Below, one piece after another: positions 33,458 to 42,193 of a DNA stretch of 64,000 nucleotides. Below the pieces are notes generated by a model. The model searched no databases. It worked only from the letters and a program-made list of their open reading frames with translations, and had not been told where the DNA came from. How positions within the stretch are numbered: the stretch's first letter is position 1; each line of letters begins with the position of its first letter. Origin of the DNA: Candidatus Omnitrophota bacterium (GTDB lineage: Bacteria > Omnitrophota > Koll11 > Duberdicusellales > 4484-171); contig JAUYCY010000114.1 in the NCBI GenBank assembly GCA_030692055.1, forward strand, positions 1 to 64,000. The letters run 5' to 3'. The position numbers and the translations under genes were made by a program.

Positions 33458-34534
33458 ATGAAAGTATTTTTTGACGCAAGAATGATTGGCCACCCTGGTA
33501 TCGGAAGGTATATACGATGTTTACTTTCTGAGTTTAAAAAAGTAAAAGATTTTGAGTTAAACCTATTAGGGGAAAGAAAGATCATAGAGGGGTATCCAGA
33601 CATAAATGGTAATATCGTTGATTTTTCATACCCTATTTACTCAATGCAGGAGCAGATAGGTTTTTTGCGCCTTAAAAAAACACTCGGCTCAAGTATCTTG
33701 CATATTCCGCATTACAATATTCCTGCCTTAGCTAAATTTAACCTTGTTGTAACTATTCATGATTTAATTCATATAGTTTATTCCCATGGCGCAAGTAAAA
33801 AATTTGCCTCAATATATATGAAAGTTATGATAGAAAGAGCGTTAAAGCGCGCAGAGAAGGTTATTTGTGTTTCTAACACCACCAAGAAGTCATTAGAAGA
33901 AATATACGGGCTAAAAAATTTAAATATCGATGTAATTTACGAAGGTGTTGAAAAAAGTTTTTTCCCGATAAAAGATAAGCATTACCTTTTACAAATAAAA
34001 GAAAAATATAAGTTACCAGATAAATTTATTCTTTATGTTGGCAGTATCCGGCGGCATAAAAATATTGATATGCTTTTAAAGGTTTTAAGCCAACTTAAGA
34101 ATAAAATGCCAGATATATATTTAGTTCTTGTGGGTAGATTTTCACATGCCTTAGATTTAAACCAAAAAAATGTGTTGTATTTAGGAGAAATACCTCAGGA
34201 TCAAGAGCTGGCGGCTATTTATAATCTTGCCGCCTGTTTTTGTAACTTTTCTTTTCATGAAGGTTTTGGGTTAACTATTTTAGAGGCGCAAAAATGCGGC
34301 ATCCCTGTTGTTTGTAGTAATATTGCCACTCATATTGAAACAGGAGGAGAGGGTGTTTTAGCAGTTAATCCTACCGATGTTGACCAGATCGAGGAAGTTC
34401 TATATAATGTCTTAACGAATAATATTTTAAGAGAAAACCTAATAAATAAAGGGTTAACCAACGTAGGAAGGTTCAGCTGGAGTCTAGCAGCGGAGAAAAC
34501 TATAGAGATTTATAAGGACGCGAAGCTACACTAA
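33458..34534 (+). CDS. GT4-family glycosyltransferase
   Basis: A 358-residue GT-B protein. The N-terminal half begins MKVFFDARMIGHPGIGRYIR and includes TIHDLIHIVYSH. The donor-binding half has LYVGSIRRHKNIDMLLKVL and FHEGFGLTILEAQKCGIPVV (EX7E). It resembles mannosyl- or rhamnosyltransferases of O-antigen loci. It sits between two repeat-filled gaps, so it may have its own transcript. Confidence 0.87.
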   Translation: MKVFFDARMIGHPGIGRYIRCLLSEFKKVKDFELNLLGERKIIEGYPDINGNIVDFSYPIYSMQEQIGFLRLKKTLGSSILHIPHYNIPALAKFNLVVTIHDLIHIVYSHGASKKFASIYMKVMIERALKRAEKVICVSNTTKKSLEEIYGLKNLNIDVIYEGVEKSFFPIKDKHYLLQIKEKYKLPDKFILYVGSIRRHKNIDMLLKVLSQLKNKMPDIYLVLVGRFSHALDLNQKNVLYLGEIPQDQELAAIYNLAACFCNFSFHEGFGLTILEAQKCGIPVVCSNIATHIETGGEGVLAVNPTDVDQIEEVLYNVLTNNILRENLINKGLTNVGRFSWSLAAEKTIEIYKDAKLH

Positions 34535-34540
34535 TCAAAT

Positions 34541-34705
34541 GCGAATTTAATTAGCGTAAATTAGCGTTAGATTAGCGAGAAATAGTCCCGCCTGCGCTTA
34601 CGCTCGGCGGGATCCCGCAGAATCCCGTAAAGCGGGATGTATGCGGGACGTTTTTCAAAATTAGTGGTAATTAGCGTTTCATAAGTTAGCGTAAATTAGC
34701 GTTAA
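34541..34705. repeat. TTAGCGT word repeats around a GC-rich nested hairpin
   Basis: At least seven copies of TTAGCGT or close variants occur in the same orientation on both sides of a GC-rich core. The core (about 34587-34650) nests TCCCGCC/GGCGGGA and ATCCCGTAAAGCGGGAT within a TCCCGCA...TGCGGGA stem. No gene was seen. Confidence 0.6.
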
Positions 34706-35833
34706 ATGAATGTAGCCATAGTTCATGATTGGCTTACGGGGATGCGCGGCGGAGAAAAATGCTTAGAGGTTTTTTGTGAGCTTTTCCCCGAGGCTACTAT
34801 ATTTACGCTCCTATACAACAAAGGTTTTGTTTCTGAAGTCATCGAAAGAATGCGGATAAAAACTTCTTTTATCCAGCATCTTCCATATGCGCAAACTAAA
34901 TATAGAAATTATCTTCCGCTTTTCCCCAAAGCTGTAGAGAGTTTTAGTTTGAAAGATTTTGATTTTGTTTTAAGTTCTAGCCACTGTGTCGCTAAGGGCG
35001 CAAAAAAGAGTAAAGACGCATATCATATTTGTTATTGTTATACCCCCATGCGTTATATATGGATGTTTTTTGAACAATATTTTGGGGCATACCCTTTATG
35101 GAAAAAGAAATTGGTTGAATCTTTTGGGAGGCGCCTTAAAGAATGGGATTTAGCTACCTTAGAAAGAGTAGATGAGTTTATAGGTATTTCAGAAACTGTA
35201 AAGAAAAGGATAAATAATATCTATCGAAGGCAAGCAAGCGTAATATATCCTCCCGTTGACGTAGATAAATTCTGTATCGGTGATGCTACCGTCAAAGAAA
35301 ACTTTTATCTTTGTGTTTCCGCGCTTGCCGCCTATAAACGTATCGATCTCATTATAGAAGCGTTTAACAAGATGCCAGATAAAAAGATTATTATCATCGG
35401 TGACGGTGATCTGCGGCAAGAACTGGGGAAAAAAATAATATCTGCTAATATACAACTAATCAGTTGGGTGGGAAATGGGCAGCTAGAAGATCTATATAGA
35501 AAAGCGAAGGCTTTTGTTTACGCCGCTGAAGAAGACTTTGGTATAGCTCCGGTTGAAGCTCAAGGCTGCGGCACTCCAGTTATCGCTTACGGCGAGGGTG
35601 GAGTGACAGAAACGGTTATACCGCTAAATGGCAGGTTGGAAGGCAAAAATCCTACAGGAATATTTTTTAAGGAACAAAACAGCAATGCTTTGGTATCAGC
35701 GATAGAGAAGTTTGAAAAAATAGAGAAAGAATTTTCTCCTGCCAATATCAGGAATAATGCTTTAAGGTTTTCCAGGAAGAATTTCAGGGATAATATGAAA
35801 AGTATGCTTTGCAAAAAAATAGGTAATATCTGA
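34706..35833 (+). CDS. GT4-family glycosyltransferase, WbaZ-like
   Basis: A 375-residue GT-B protein starting NVAIVHDWLTGMRGGEKCLE. CYCYTPMRYIWMFFEQYFG is a landmark of the WbaZ-type subgroup that adds mannose or related sugars in O-antigen units. The donor half contains CVSALAAYKRIDLIIEAF and AEEDFGIAPVEAQGCGTPVI. It lies immediately before the initiating sugar transferase, with a single nucleotide between stop and start. Sugar specificity is inferred at most. Confidence 0.87.
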   Translation: MNVAIVHDWLTGMRGGEKCLEVFCELFPEATIFTLLYNKGFVSEVIERMRIKTSFIQHLPYAQTKYRNYLPLFPKAVESFSLKDFDFVLSSSHCVAKGAKKSKDAYHICYCYTPMRYIWMFFEQYFGAYPLWKKKLVESFGRRLKEWDLATLERVDEFIGISETVKKRINNIYRRQASVIYPPVDVDKFCIGDATVKENFYLCVSALAAYKRIDLIIEAFNKMPDKKIIIIGDGDLRQELGKKIISANIQLISWVGNGQLEDLYRKAKAFVYAAEEDFGIAPVEAQGCGTPVIAYGEGGVTETVIPLNGRLEGKNPTGIFFKEQNSNALVSAIEKFEKIEKEFSPANIRNNALRFSRKNFRDNMKSMLCKKIGNI

Positions 35834-35834
35834 A

Positions 35835-37235
35835 ATGTTAGCTAAATTAAGTAAAAAGAGAATTAACGTATATTTTTGCGGACTGCTAATACTTAACGAT
35901 TTCTTAGCGGTATTTTTCGCATTCTTAATTTCTTATGCTTTTCGTTTTTATTCCGGATTTTTCTCAACACCTTTTGGAATCCCTTCTTGCTTCGAATATA
36001 CTTTCCTTTTTTTATTTATAGAAATTTTACTTATTTCAATAATTAACAGCCGCGGTCTCTATAAGCCTTCGCTAACTAAAAGATTCATTGACCAGAGCTT
36101 TCCTCTTGTAAAAAGTGTATGCATAACTATGATTTTTATGCTCGCCGGAACATTCTTCTATAGAGGAATGAGTTATTCGCGCTTGATGGTTTTTATAATA
36201 TGGATAAACCTAGGGTTACTCCTGGTATTTTCGCGCTATCTACTTTATATTTTTTATGTGAAAAAAATCCTTCCAAAGGTGAAAAAAGAGATAGTTATTG
36301 TAGGCAAACCTGAGAACATTGATAATATAAAAAGAAATCACAGCTATTTTAGCCACTACGGAAAAATAGCGGGCTATATTTCTACTCGTAGGCACGGCCA
36401 GCAAAATCAAGGAATAAATCTCCTTGGCCATATTGATGAATTCGAAAGCATCTTAGATGCAGTTAAGCCTGACGAGGTAGTTTTCGCTGACCTTGAACTT
36501 CCTCGAAAAAGAATAATGGATATGATTTTACAATCAGAGAAAAGAATGGTGATATTTAAAATTATTGCAGACCTTTTTGATATTATGATTCAACAGTTTG
36601 AATTGGAAAATATCAGTGGTTTAAATTTAATCAAAATAAAAGAGTCACCGCTTAATTATGTCTATAATCGATTTTTAAAACGGACCATAGATCTTGTCGG
36701 TTCTATCTTTGGCATAATTATTCTTTCGCCCCTTCTTATAATAACTTCTATTCTTATAAAGTTTGATTCAAAAGGGCCGATATTTTTTTCGCAGGGAAGG
36801 ATTAGTGAGGGTGGACGGCTTTTTAAGATTTATAAATTTCGTACTATGCATCATAATGCAGAAAAAACTACCGGCCCGGTATTCGTTCAAAAAGACGATG
36901 AACGTTGTACAAAATTAGGAAAATTTTTGCGAAAATATAATATTGACGAACTGCCTCAACTATTTAATGTTTTAAAGGGGGAAATGAGTTTAGCGGGGCC
37001 GCGTCCGGAAAGGCCTCATTTTGTTGACCAATTTAAAGAAGATATCCCCCGTTATATGAGCCGCCACCATATAAAATCAGGAATAACCGGATGGGCACAG
37101 GTAAATGGCCTTAGGCAATCAACCCCCATTGATGAACGTATAAAATATGACCTTTACTATGCGGAGAATTGGTCGATATGGCTTGATATAAAAATTATCT
37201 TTTTATCGTTTTTTGCGCTTAAGAATGCTTATTGA
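35835..37235 (+). CDS. Polyprenyl-phosphate sugar-1-phosphate transferase (WbaP/WcaJ-like)
   Basis: A 466-residue initiating transferase. The N-terminal half has four hydrophobic segments and a soluble CoA-binding-like domain. The catalytic C-terminal domain starts KRTIDLVGSIFGIIILSPLL and contains GPIFFSQGRISEGGRLFKIY, KFRTMHHNAE, LRKYNIDELPQLFNVLKGEM, GPRPERPHF and GITGWAQVNG. It transfers a sugar-1-phosphate from a nucleotide sugar to undecaprenyl phosphate and so starts repeat-unit synthesis for the polysaccharide. This is one of the surest assignments in the locus. Confidence 0.93.
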   Translation: MLAKLSKKRINVYFCGLLILNDFLAVFFAFLISYAFRFYSGFFSTPFGIPSCFEYTFLFLFIEILLISIINSRGLYKPSLTKRFIDQSFPLVKSVCITMIFMLAGTFFYRGMSYSRLMVFIIWINLGLLLVFSRYLLYIFYVKKILPKVKKEIVIVGKPENIDNIKRNHSYFSHYGKIAGYISTRRHGQQNQGINLLGHIDEFESILDAVKPDEVVFADLELPRKRIMDMILQSEKRMVIFKIIADLFDIMIQQFELENISGLNLIKIKESPLNYVYNRFLKRTIDLVGSIFGIIILSPLLIITSILIKFDSKGPIFFSQGRISEGGRLFKIYKFRTMHHNAEKTTGPVFVQKDDERCTKLGKFLRKYNIDELPQLFNVLKGEMSLAGPRPERPHFVDQFKEDIPRYMSRHHIKSGITGWAQVNGLRQSTPIDERIKYDLYYAENWSIWLDIKIIFLSFFALKNAY

Positions 37236-37327
37236 TAAAGAGATTACAGTGATTATGGAGAAGATTACAACGATTAGAAAAATCTCCGTAATCTATCTTT
37301 AATCTCTGCAATCAAAGAATAGTTTAG
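37236..37327. repeat. Word-like intergenic repeat
   Basis: AGATTACAGTGATTATGG and AAGATTACAACGATTAG are followed by complementary words (CCGTAATCT, TTTAATCTCTGCAATC), giving an imperfect hairpin. No gene was seen. Confidence 0.5.
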
Positions 37328-38515
37328 ATGCTTATTAAAAAGCTCGATTATATTACCGAATTTTTCCTGTGGGTGTTAGCTGTAGGTATTACCGTAAACA
37401 ATGCGCCTACAGAGGTAGCCACAGGAATACTTATTTTTATTTTCTTGGTAAAAAGGTTTATCCTTAAAAAAATTCCCCTGCCGAATTCACCTATAAATAT
37501 ATTTTTATATTTACTTTTTATAATTGTGCTTATTTCAGCTTTACGGAGCAGCTATTTTAAAGAAAGTATACGTGGATTTTCAAGGATTCCTAAGTATATT
37601 TTTCTATATTTTGCTTTGCTTGATTTCTTCTGCGCTGACAAGAAAAGACTGGTTAGGTTCTTCTGGGTCTTGTTGACTGTTTCGACAGTAACTTTTTTAA
37701 ATGGTATTTTCCAAAGCATTTTCGGTTTTGACCTATTTAAACATAATATGATAGATGAACCCGATTCCTTGAGGCGCATTAGCTCTTCCTTTGTACACCC
37801 AAACGATTTCGGAGCCTACATAATTTCCGTGTTGCCTTTGACCTTTCTGGTGTTTTCCTCTGTTTTTACTAAAAGAAAAAGACTGCTGATTGGGCTAGTT
37901 TTTTTACTGGGCGCGTATTGTTTAATGAAAACTTCTTCCCGCGGCGCATGGGTGGGTTTTCTTTTCGGCGCAATGCTGTATTTTTTTATGTATAATAAAA
38001 AAATCGCCATTGTAATACCCGTTGTCATCCTGCTGTTGATCGCATTTTCTCCTCATGGTTTTGAGCGGCTCTCCAGCCTCTTTAGAACGGAACAGAATAC
38101 AGTCTGGGAAAGAACACAGCTTTGGCAAGGCACCTGGGCGATAATTAAAGAGCATCCCGTGCTTGGTTTTGGCGTAAATACTTTTTCCAAGTACTTTCCT
38201 CAGTATAAACCTGTTGACTACCCGGATCTGCGCTACGCGCATAATTCGTATTTACAAATGTGGTCTGAGATAGGTATTGTGGGATTGTTTACGTTTCTGG
38301 CTATACCTGTAATTGTACTCAGGAAGACATTCGGGGGTATAAAAAATAAAATTACAATGGGATTTTCCGGGCTCTTATTGTTAGGGCTTATTTCTGGATA
38401 TATAGGATTTTTAATTCATAGCGCTTTTGACAATAATCTCTTTTCGCTTGTCCTTACCACGCTTTTCTGGGTATTCACTGCATACATCGTTTCACTCAAT
38501 AAATGTTTGAAATAA
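37328..38515 (+). CDS. O-antigen ligase/polymerase family membrane protein (Wzy_C)
   Basis: A 395-residue polytopic protein with about ten hydrophobic segments. RRISSSFVHPNDFGAY and the large loop TVWERTQLWQGTWAIIKEHP, GFGVNTFSKYFPQYKP, and LRYAHNSYLQMWSEIGIVGL are the Wzy_C (RfaL/WaaL-like) signature, with the catalytic Arg and His-containing loop. The enzyme ligates polyprenyl-linked glycan to lipid A core or polymerises it. It sits with WaaE- and GT9-like core enzymes, which favours ligase. Confidence 0.87.
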   Translation: MLIKKLDYITEFFLWVLAVGITVNNAPTEVATGILIFIFLVKRFILKKIPLPNSPINIFLYLLFIIVLISALRSSYFKESIRGFSRIPKYIFLYFALLDFFCADKKRLVRFFWVLLTVSTVTFLNGIFQSIFGFDLFKHNMIDEPDSLRRISSSFVHPNDFGAYIISVLPLTFLVFSSVFTKRKRLLIGLVFLLGAYCLMKTSSRGAWVGFLFGAMLYFFMYNKKIAIVIPVVILLLIAFSPHGFERLSSLFRTEQNTVWERTQLWQGTWAIIKEHPVLGFGVNTFSKYFPQYKPVDYPDLRYAHNSYLQMWSEIGIVGLFTFLAIPVIVLRKTFGGIKNKITMGFSGLLLLGLISGYIGFLIHSAFDNNLFSLVLTTLFWVFTAYIVSLNKCLK

Positions 38516-38518
38516 AAA

Positions 38519-39288
38519 ATGGCTAAAGGCTATTCTTTATCAGCTGTTATACTTTCATTTAATTCAGAAAAGAAAATTGGCAATTGCCTTGCTTCGCTGG
38601 CCGGCTGGGCAGATGAAATTATTGTTGTAGATGGTAACAGCAGCGATAAAACCGTTGATATTGTAAAAAGTTTTAACGCCCGAGCATATAAACATGATTT
38701 CTTAGGTTCGTTTGCCGAGGAACGTAACTTTGGAACTGAGAAGGCAAATAGTGAGTGGGTTTACGGTTAGATAGCGATGAAGTGGTGAGTGAAGAATTCA
38801 AAAATAAATGCAATGAAATATTGCCTGTCACGTCTTGTGCGGCATTCAAATTTTTAAGAAAGAATTCATTTCTCGGGCACACGTTTGCTTGTGGAGGCTG
38901 GTACCATTGGTCACAGCACCTGTTTAAAAAAGGGTTGGCTCATTACGAAGGAAGAGTGCGAGAGAAGATGGTAGTGAACGGAGAAGTTGGCAACATAGAG
39001 GCGGATATATTGCATTTTCCTTTTGATAATCTCGCGGAATTTATTGACAGGCAAAACCGCTATACGGATTTACAAGCGCAGGATATTATTGATACGGAGC
39101 CCGTGACTATTAAAAAAATTAAGTATAACCTTACCTGGAAGCCCTTGAAACTCTTTAAAAAAATGTACCTTAATAAAAAAGGTTACAAAGAAGGCCGCCA
39201 TGGTTTTATTTTTGCTGTTTTGTTTAGCTGGGTGCATTTTTTAAAATGGGCGAAAGTTTGGGAGAAATTTTCTAGCGCACAAAAGTAA
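38519..39288 (+). pseudogene. WaaE-like GT2 gene with a single-base frameshift
   Basis: Two reading frames join to one 255-residue WaaE-like protein. The first part (38519-38770) has SLSAVILSFNSEKKIGNC and WADEIIVVDGNSSDKT and stops after NSEWVYG. The second frame continues at 38761 with LRLDSDEVVSEEF, FKFLRKNSFLGHTF and LHFPFDNLAEFIDRQNRYT to the normal C-terminus. One missing T in the GGGTTTACGG run (38757-38766) explains the break: GTT TTA CGG would restore WVLRLDSDE. It may be a real inactivated gene or an assembly error. A paralogue is intact at 41206. Confidence 0.8.
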
Positions 39289-39525
39289 AAGAAAGAACTA
39301 TCCGCAAGCGTCATTACCCCCACCTTTAACCCCATAAAAGAACTTAAGGGTAGAGAATTGTTTTTACAGCGCCAGAAAGAGAATATGCTTTTAGATAAAG
39401 AATATTATTTTAGATTTCTTAAAACATTGGGAAAGGATTATTTGCGGATAGGTGAGGCCAAAAAAGCGAGATTATTTTTATACAAAGCTTTAAAATCAAG
39501 GCCGTTTGACATCTCTATAGAATGA
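39289..39525 (+). pseudogene. Remnant of a GT2 glycosyltransferase gene with internal deletion
   Basis: A frame of 78 codons with no start codon near its beginning. It reads KKELSASVITPTFN, the beginning of a GT2 domain, and passes directly into IKELKGRELFLQRQ, DKEYYFRFLKTLGKDYLRIG and EAKKARLFLYKAL, a helical C-terminal tail typical of some GT2 proteins. The catalytic middle is missing. It lies directly after the frameshifted GT2 gene. Confidence 0.55.
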
Positions 39526-39644
39526 AAGAAAAACAAAATTGCTTGGACGGTAAGATTACGCCGCGCATTAACGCAATTGGAACCGAAGAGGTAACAAAAG
39601 TAATTGAGAGTACCTTATGCTTAAAAAAGACCTAGAAAAAATTC
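39522..39644 (+). CDS. Short open frame of unknown status
   Basis: Forty codons from ATG 39522, overlapping the remnant before it and the GT9 gene after it. The sequence includes ITPRINAIGTEEVTKVIEST, which I do not recognise; it may be another fragment of a lost gene. Probably not functional. Confidence 0.2.
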
Positions 39645-40594
39645 TTTTTATCCGTTCTGATAGATTGGGAGAATTTTTGCTAAGTTTACCGGCAATCAAA
39701 GCCGTTAAATCAAATTATCCGAAAAGTAAGGTTTATCTTTTAGCTAAGAAAGAAAATACAGAGTTAATCAACGGTATTGATTTTATAGATTCCTTTTTAG
39801 AATACGAAGAAAAAAGATTTAAGAGCTATGGCGGCGCGCTTCGGCTCTCAAGAATTTTTAAAAAAGAAAAAATAGATTGTATAATAACGCTTAATCCAAA
39901 AAAAGAATTTCATTTAGCTTCTTTTCTAGCAGGAGTACCGCTACGTTTAGGTTATGATAGAAAATGGGGTTTCTGCTTGAATAGAAAAATAGAAGATAGG
40001 AAATCTTTAGCCCAGAAGCACGAAGTTGAATATAATTTAGATTTAATTAGGCTTTTGTGCCCTCAGGTTTTTGTTCCGGAGGTAAACTTAGTTACTGACA
40101 GCAAAGATAATTTAGAATTTCTCAAAAATGATTTAGATATTAAAAAGCAATATATTGTTCTGCATCCTTTTAGCTCTAACCCAAGTAAAAAAATAGAAAG
40201 GCAATTCTGGGAGAAGCTAATCGCTGCCTTTAAAAAACAAGATAAAGAAGAGATCGTCATCATCGGTGGGCCTGAAGAATTAGAGGAAAGCCTTACCTTT
40301 GCAAAAGGCCTTGCAGTTAAGAATATTACGGGAAAACTAAGAATTCGCAATTTAGCCTCTTTTTTAAAGTATAACTGCTCTGTATTCATAGGCCTTGATT
40401 CAGGGCCTATGCACCTTGCGAGCACTTTAAAAAAACCGGTGGTAGGGCTTTTTAGTATTTCAAATTCAAAAAGATGGGGGCCGTTTAATACGGAAGCATT
40501 AGTGATTGAAAGTGTTGATTTAGAAGGTTTTATCGCGAGGATAGAGGATATCGTTATGTTTGTCAGAAAAAAGTTGACAATTGGTATGAAATAA
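39617..40594 (+). CDS. GT9 glycosyltransferase, heptosyltransferase-like
   Basis: A 325-residue GT-B protein with the WaaF/WaaC pattern: ILFIRSDRLGEFLLSLPAI, PKSKVYLLAKKENTEL, VLHPFSSNPSKKI, VIIGGPEE, and GLDSGPMHLASTLKKPVVGL. GT9 enzymes add heptose or related sugars to the lipopolysaccharide core. Its presence supports a Gram-negative envelope. The 3' end contains the -35 box of the toxin-antitoxin promoter. Confidence 0.88.
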   Translation: MLKKDLEKILFIRSDRLGEFLLSLPAIKAVKSNYPKSKVYLLAKKENTELINGIDFIDSFLEYEEKRFKSYGGALRLSRIFKKEKIDCIITLNPKKEFHLASFLAGVPLRLGYDRKWGFCLNRKIEDRKSLAQKHEVEYNLDLIRLLCPQVFVPEVNLVTDSKDNLEFLKNDLDIKKQYIVLHPFSSNPSKKIERQFWEKLIAAFKKQDKEEIVIIGGPEELEESLTFAKGLAVKNITGKLRIRNLASFLKYNCSVFIGLDSGPMHLASTLKKPVVGLFSISNSKRWGPFNTEALVIESVDLEGFIARIEDIVMFVRKKLTIGMK

Positions 40595-40602
40595 GTTATA
40601 CT
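40574..40602 (+). promoter_or_regulatory. Promoter of the MazEF-like module
   Basis: TTGACA (40574-40579), 17-nt spacer, TATACT (40597-40602). The -35 region lies within the end of the GT9 coding sequence. AAGGAGG (40613-40619) is the ribosome binding site for ATG 40628. Confidence 0.75.
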
Positions 40603-40627
40603 TTAGTAGGAAAAGGAGGACAACAAA

Positions 40628-40885
40628 ATGAATAGATTTTCCAAAATAGCGATTAGCCTGCCTAAAGAGGATTTGGGCCAGATAGAAGAAATTCGTAAAA
40701 AATTAGGCTTAGAAAGAAGCACTGTAATAGACATGGCTATCCGTTTCTGGCTTAAAAATTTGGAGGAGAAAGAAATGGTGAAACGATATGAAGAAGGTTA
40801 TAAAAATAAACCCGAGTCTGTAGCGGAGATAAAAGCGATGGAAAAAGCTTCTGCGGAAGCTTTTAAAGAAGAGGAGTGGGAATGA
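40628..40885 (+). CDS. Ribbon-helix-helix antitoxin (CopG/MazE-like)
   Basis: An 85-residue protein. FSKIAISLPKEDLGQIEEI and LGLERSTVIDMAIRFWL form the ribbon-helix-helix DNA-binding fold. The acidic C-terminal tail (AMEKASAEAFKEEEWE) is the usual toxin-wrapping segment. It is preceded by a strong promoter and AAGGAGG site, and overlaps the toxin gene by 4 nt. It should autoregulate the pair. Confidence 0.85.
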   Translation: MNRFSKIAISLPKEDLGQIEEIRKKLGLERSTVIDMAIRFWLKNLEEKEMVKRYEEGYKNKPESVAEIKAMEKASAEAFKEEEWE

Positions 40886-41196
40886 GAAAAGGAGAAATTT
40901 GGTGGGCAGAACAGCCTTTACCTATCGGCAGGCGCCCGGTGGTTTTGCTTTCCCGCGATGAGGCATATAGTGTTCGTAATGCCGTAACTATCGCCCAAGT
41001 GACAACTACTATTCGTAATATTCCGGTAGAAGTGCCGGTAGACGAAAAGGATGGTTTACCGAAAAAATGCGTGATTAATCTTGATACCGTCACTACCATT
41101 AGAAAAGCAGCGCTTACAGAACGCATTTGCGCTCTTAGGGTAGATAAGATGGCAGAGATTAATAAAGCAATAAAATTTGCATTGGCGTTAGATTAA
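40882..41196 (+). CDS. MazF/PemK-family toxin endoribonuclease
   Basis: A 104-residue PemK-like protein: MRKGEIWWAEQPLPIGRRPV, VVLLSRDEAYSVRN, AQVTTTIRNIPVEVPV, CVINLDTVTTIRKAAL. It cleaves mRNA at short sequence motifs unless bound by its antitoxin. ATG 40882 sits in an ATGA overlap; a GTG at 40876 is less likely. The pair is inserted between polysaccharide genes. Confidence 0.88.
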   Translation: MRKGEIWWAEQPLPIGRRPVVLLSRDEAYSVRNAVTIAQVTTTIRNIPVEVPVDEKDGLPKKCVINLDTVTTIRKAALTERICALRVDKMAEINKAIKFALALD

Positions 41197-41205
41197 CTTA
41201 GAATT

Positions 41206-42012
41206 ATGCTGCCAAAAAATAAAATATCTATATCAGTAGTAATCCTTGCTAAAAATGAAGCCGGCCGCATAAAAGATTGTTTACTCTCAGTAATTGATTG
41301 GGCTGATGAGGTTATTGTCGTAGATGATGAGAGCATAGATAATACTGTTGAGATAGCTACTAGTTTGGGGGCCACGGTATTTATTAAGAAGATGGATGTT
41401 GAAGGTAAGCATAGAAATTGGGCTTATTCAAAAACAAGAAATGAATGGGTTCTTAGTTTAGATGCTGATGAGAGGCCAACTGCAGAGCTTAAAGAGGAGA
41501 TAAATGCACTTTTGGTTAATAACCCAAAAGAAAATGCTTTTACCATACCACGCAGGAACTTTATCGGAGACTATTGGCTGCGTTGGGGAGGTCAATACCC
41601 TTCGGCGCAAATAAAATTATTCCGTAAAGATAAATTCAAATGGGAAGAAGTAGAGGTTCACCCTCGCGCATTTCTAGAAGGCGATTGCGGGTATCTTCAA
41701 AAAGACCTAATACATTATACTTACCGGGATTGGGCAGATTTTCTAAAGAAGCTCAATAATCAAACTACCTTGGAAGCGAAAAAGTGGTATAAACTTTCCT
41801 TAGAAAATCCTAAAAAGGCGGGCTATAAAATGAATACGTTCCATGCCTGCTACAGGACAGTGGATAGATTTATCAGGACATTTTTTGTCAAGAAAGGCTA
41901 TCGCGATGGCTTTATCGGTTTTATGATTGCCTATTTCGCTTCCCTTTATCAAATGGTAAGCTACGCCAAATATAGAGAACTCAAGAATAAAGGCAAGCTG
42001 CATAGCTCTTAA
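41206..42012 (+). CDS. GT2 glycosyltransferase, WaaE/KdtX-like
   Basis: A 268-residue protein closely patterned on WaaE: ISVVILAKNEAGRIKDCLLS, DWADEVIVVDDESIDNT, NWAYSKTRNEWVLSLDADER, PRRNFIGDYWLRWGGQYP and the His-containing HYTYRDWADFLKKLNNQTT. It likely adds a hexose to the inner core. It follows the toxin gene by 9 nt and may share its transcript. It is the intact paralogue of the frameshifted gene at 38519. Confidence 0.87.
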   Translation: MLPKNKISISVVILAKNEAGRIKDCLLSVIDWADEVIVVDDESIDNTVEIATSLGATVFIKKMDVEGKHRNWAYSKTRNEWVLSLDADERPTAELKEEINALLVNNPKENAFTIPRRNFIGDYWLRWGGQYPSAQIKLFRKDKFKWEEVEVHPRAFLEGDCGYLQKDLIHYTYRDWADFLKKLNNQTTLEAKKWYKLSLENPKKAGYKMNTFHACYRTVDRFIRTFFVKKGYRDGFIGFMIAYFASLYQMVSYAKYRELKNKGKLHSS

Positions 42013-42193
42013 ACTCATAAGTTTGTAAGTAAACCCCGCTAGAGAACTTCGTCCCCTAACGGGTCGTTGCGCTGAGGGTGGCATTACACCACCGTCAGCT
42101 TCTAAATATACACCACCGACTTCGTCGGTGGCTCTCTCTAACGGGGTAAATATTTAAGAGCCAAAGAGCTTATGAGCTGCGAGCTTTCTTAAT
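42013..42193. repeat. Nested intergenic palindrome between polysaccharide and housekeeping genes
   Basis: Outer arms CTCATAAG (42014-42021) and CTTATGAG (42169-42176), middle arms ACCCCGCTAGAGA (42033-42045) and TCTCTAACGGGGT (42135-42147), and an inner hairpin CCACCGAC TTC GTCGGTGG (42113-42131). No gene was seen. Confidence 0.6.

Noticed and set aside
34541..34705. CRISPR-like array of TTAGCGT repeats
   Set aside because: Units are 7-10 nt with irregular spacing, no constant-length spacers and no cas genes.
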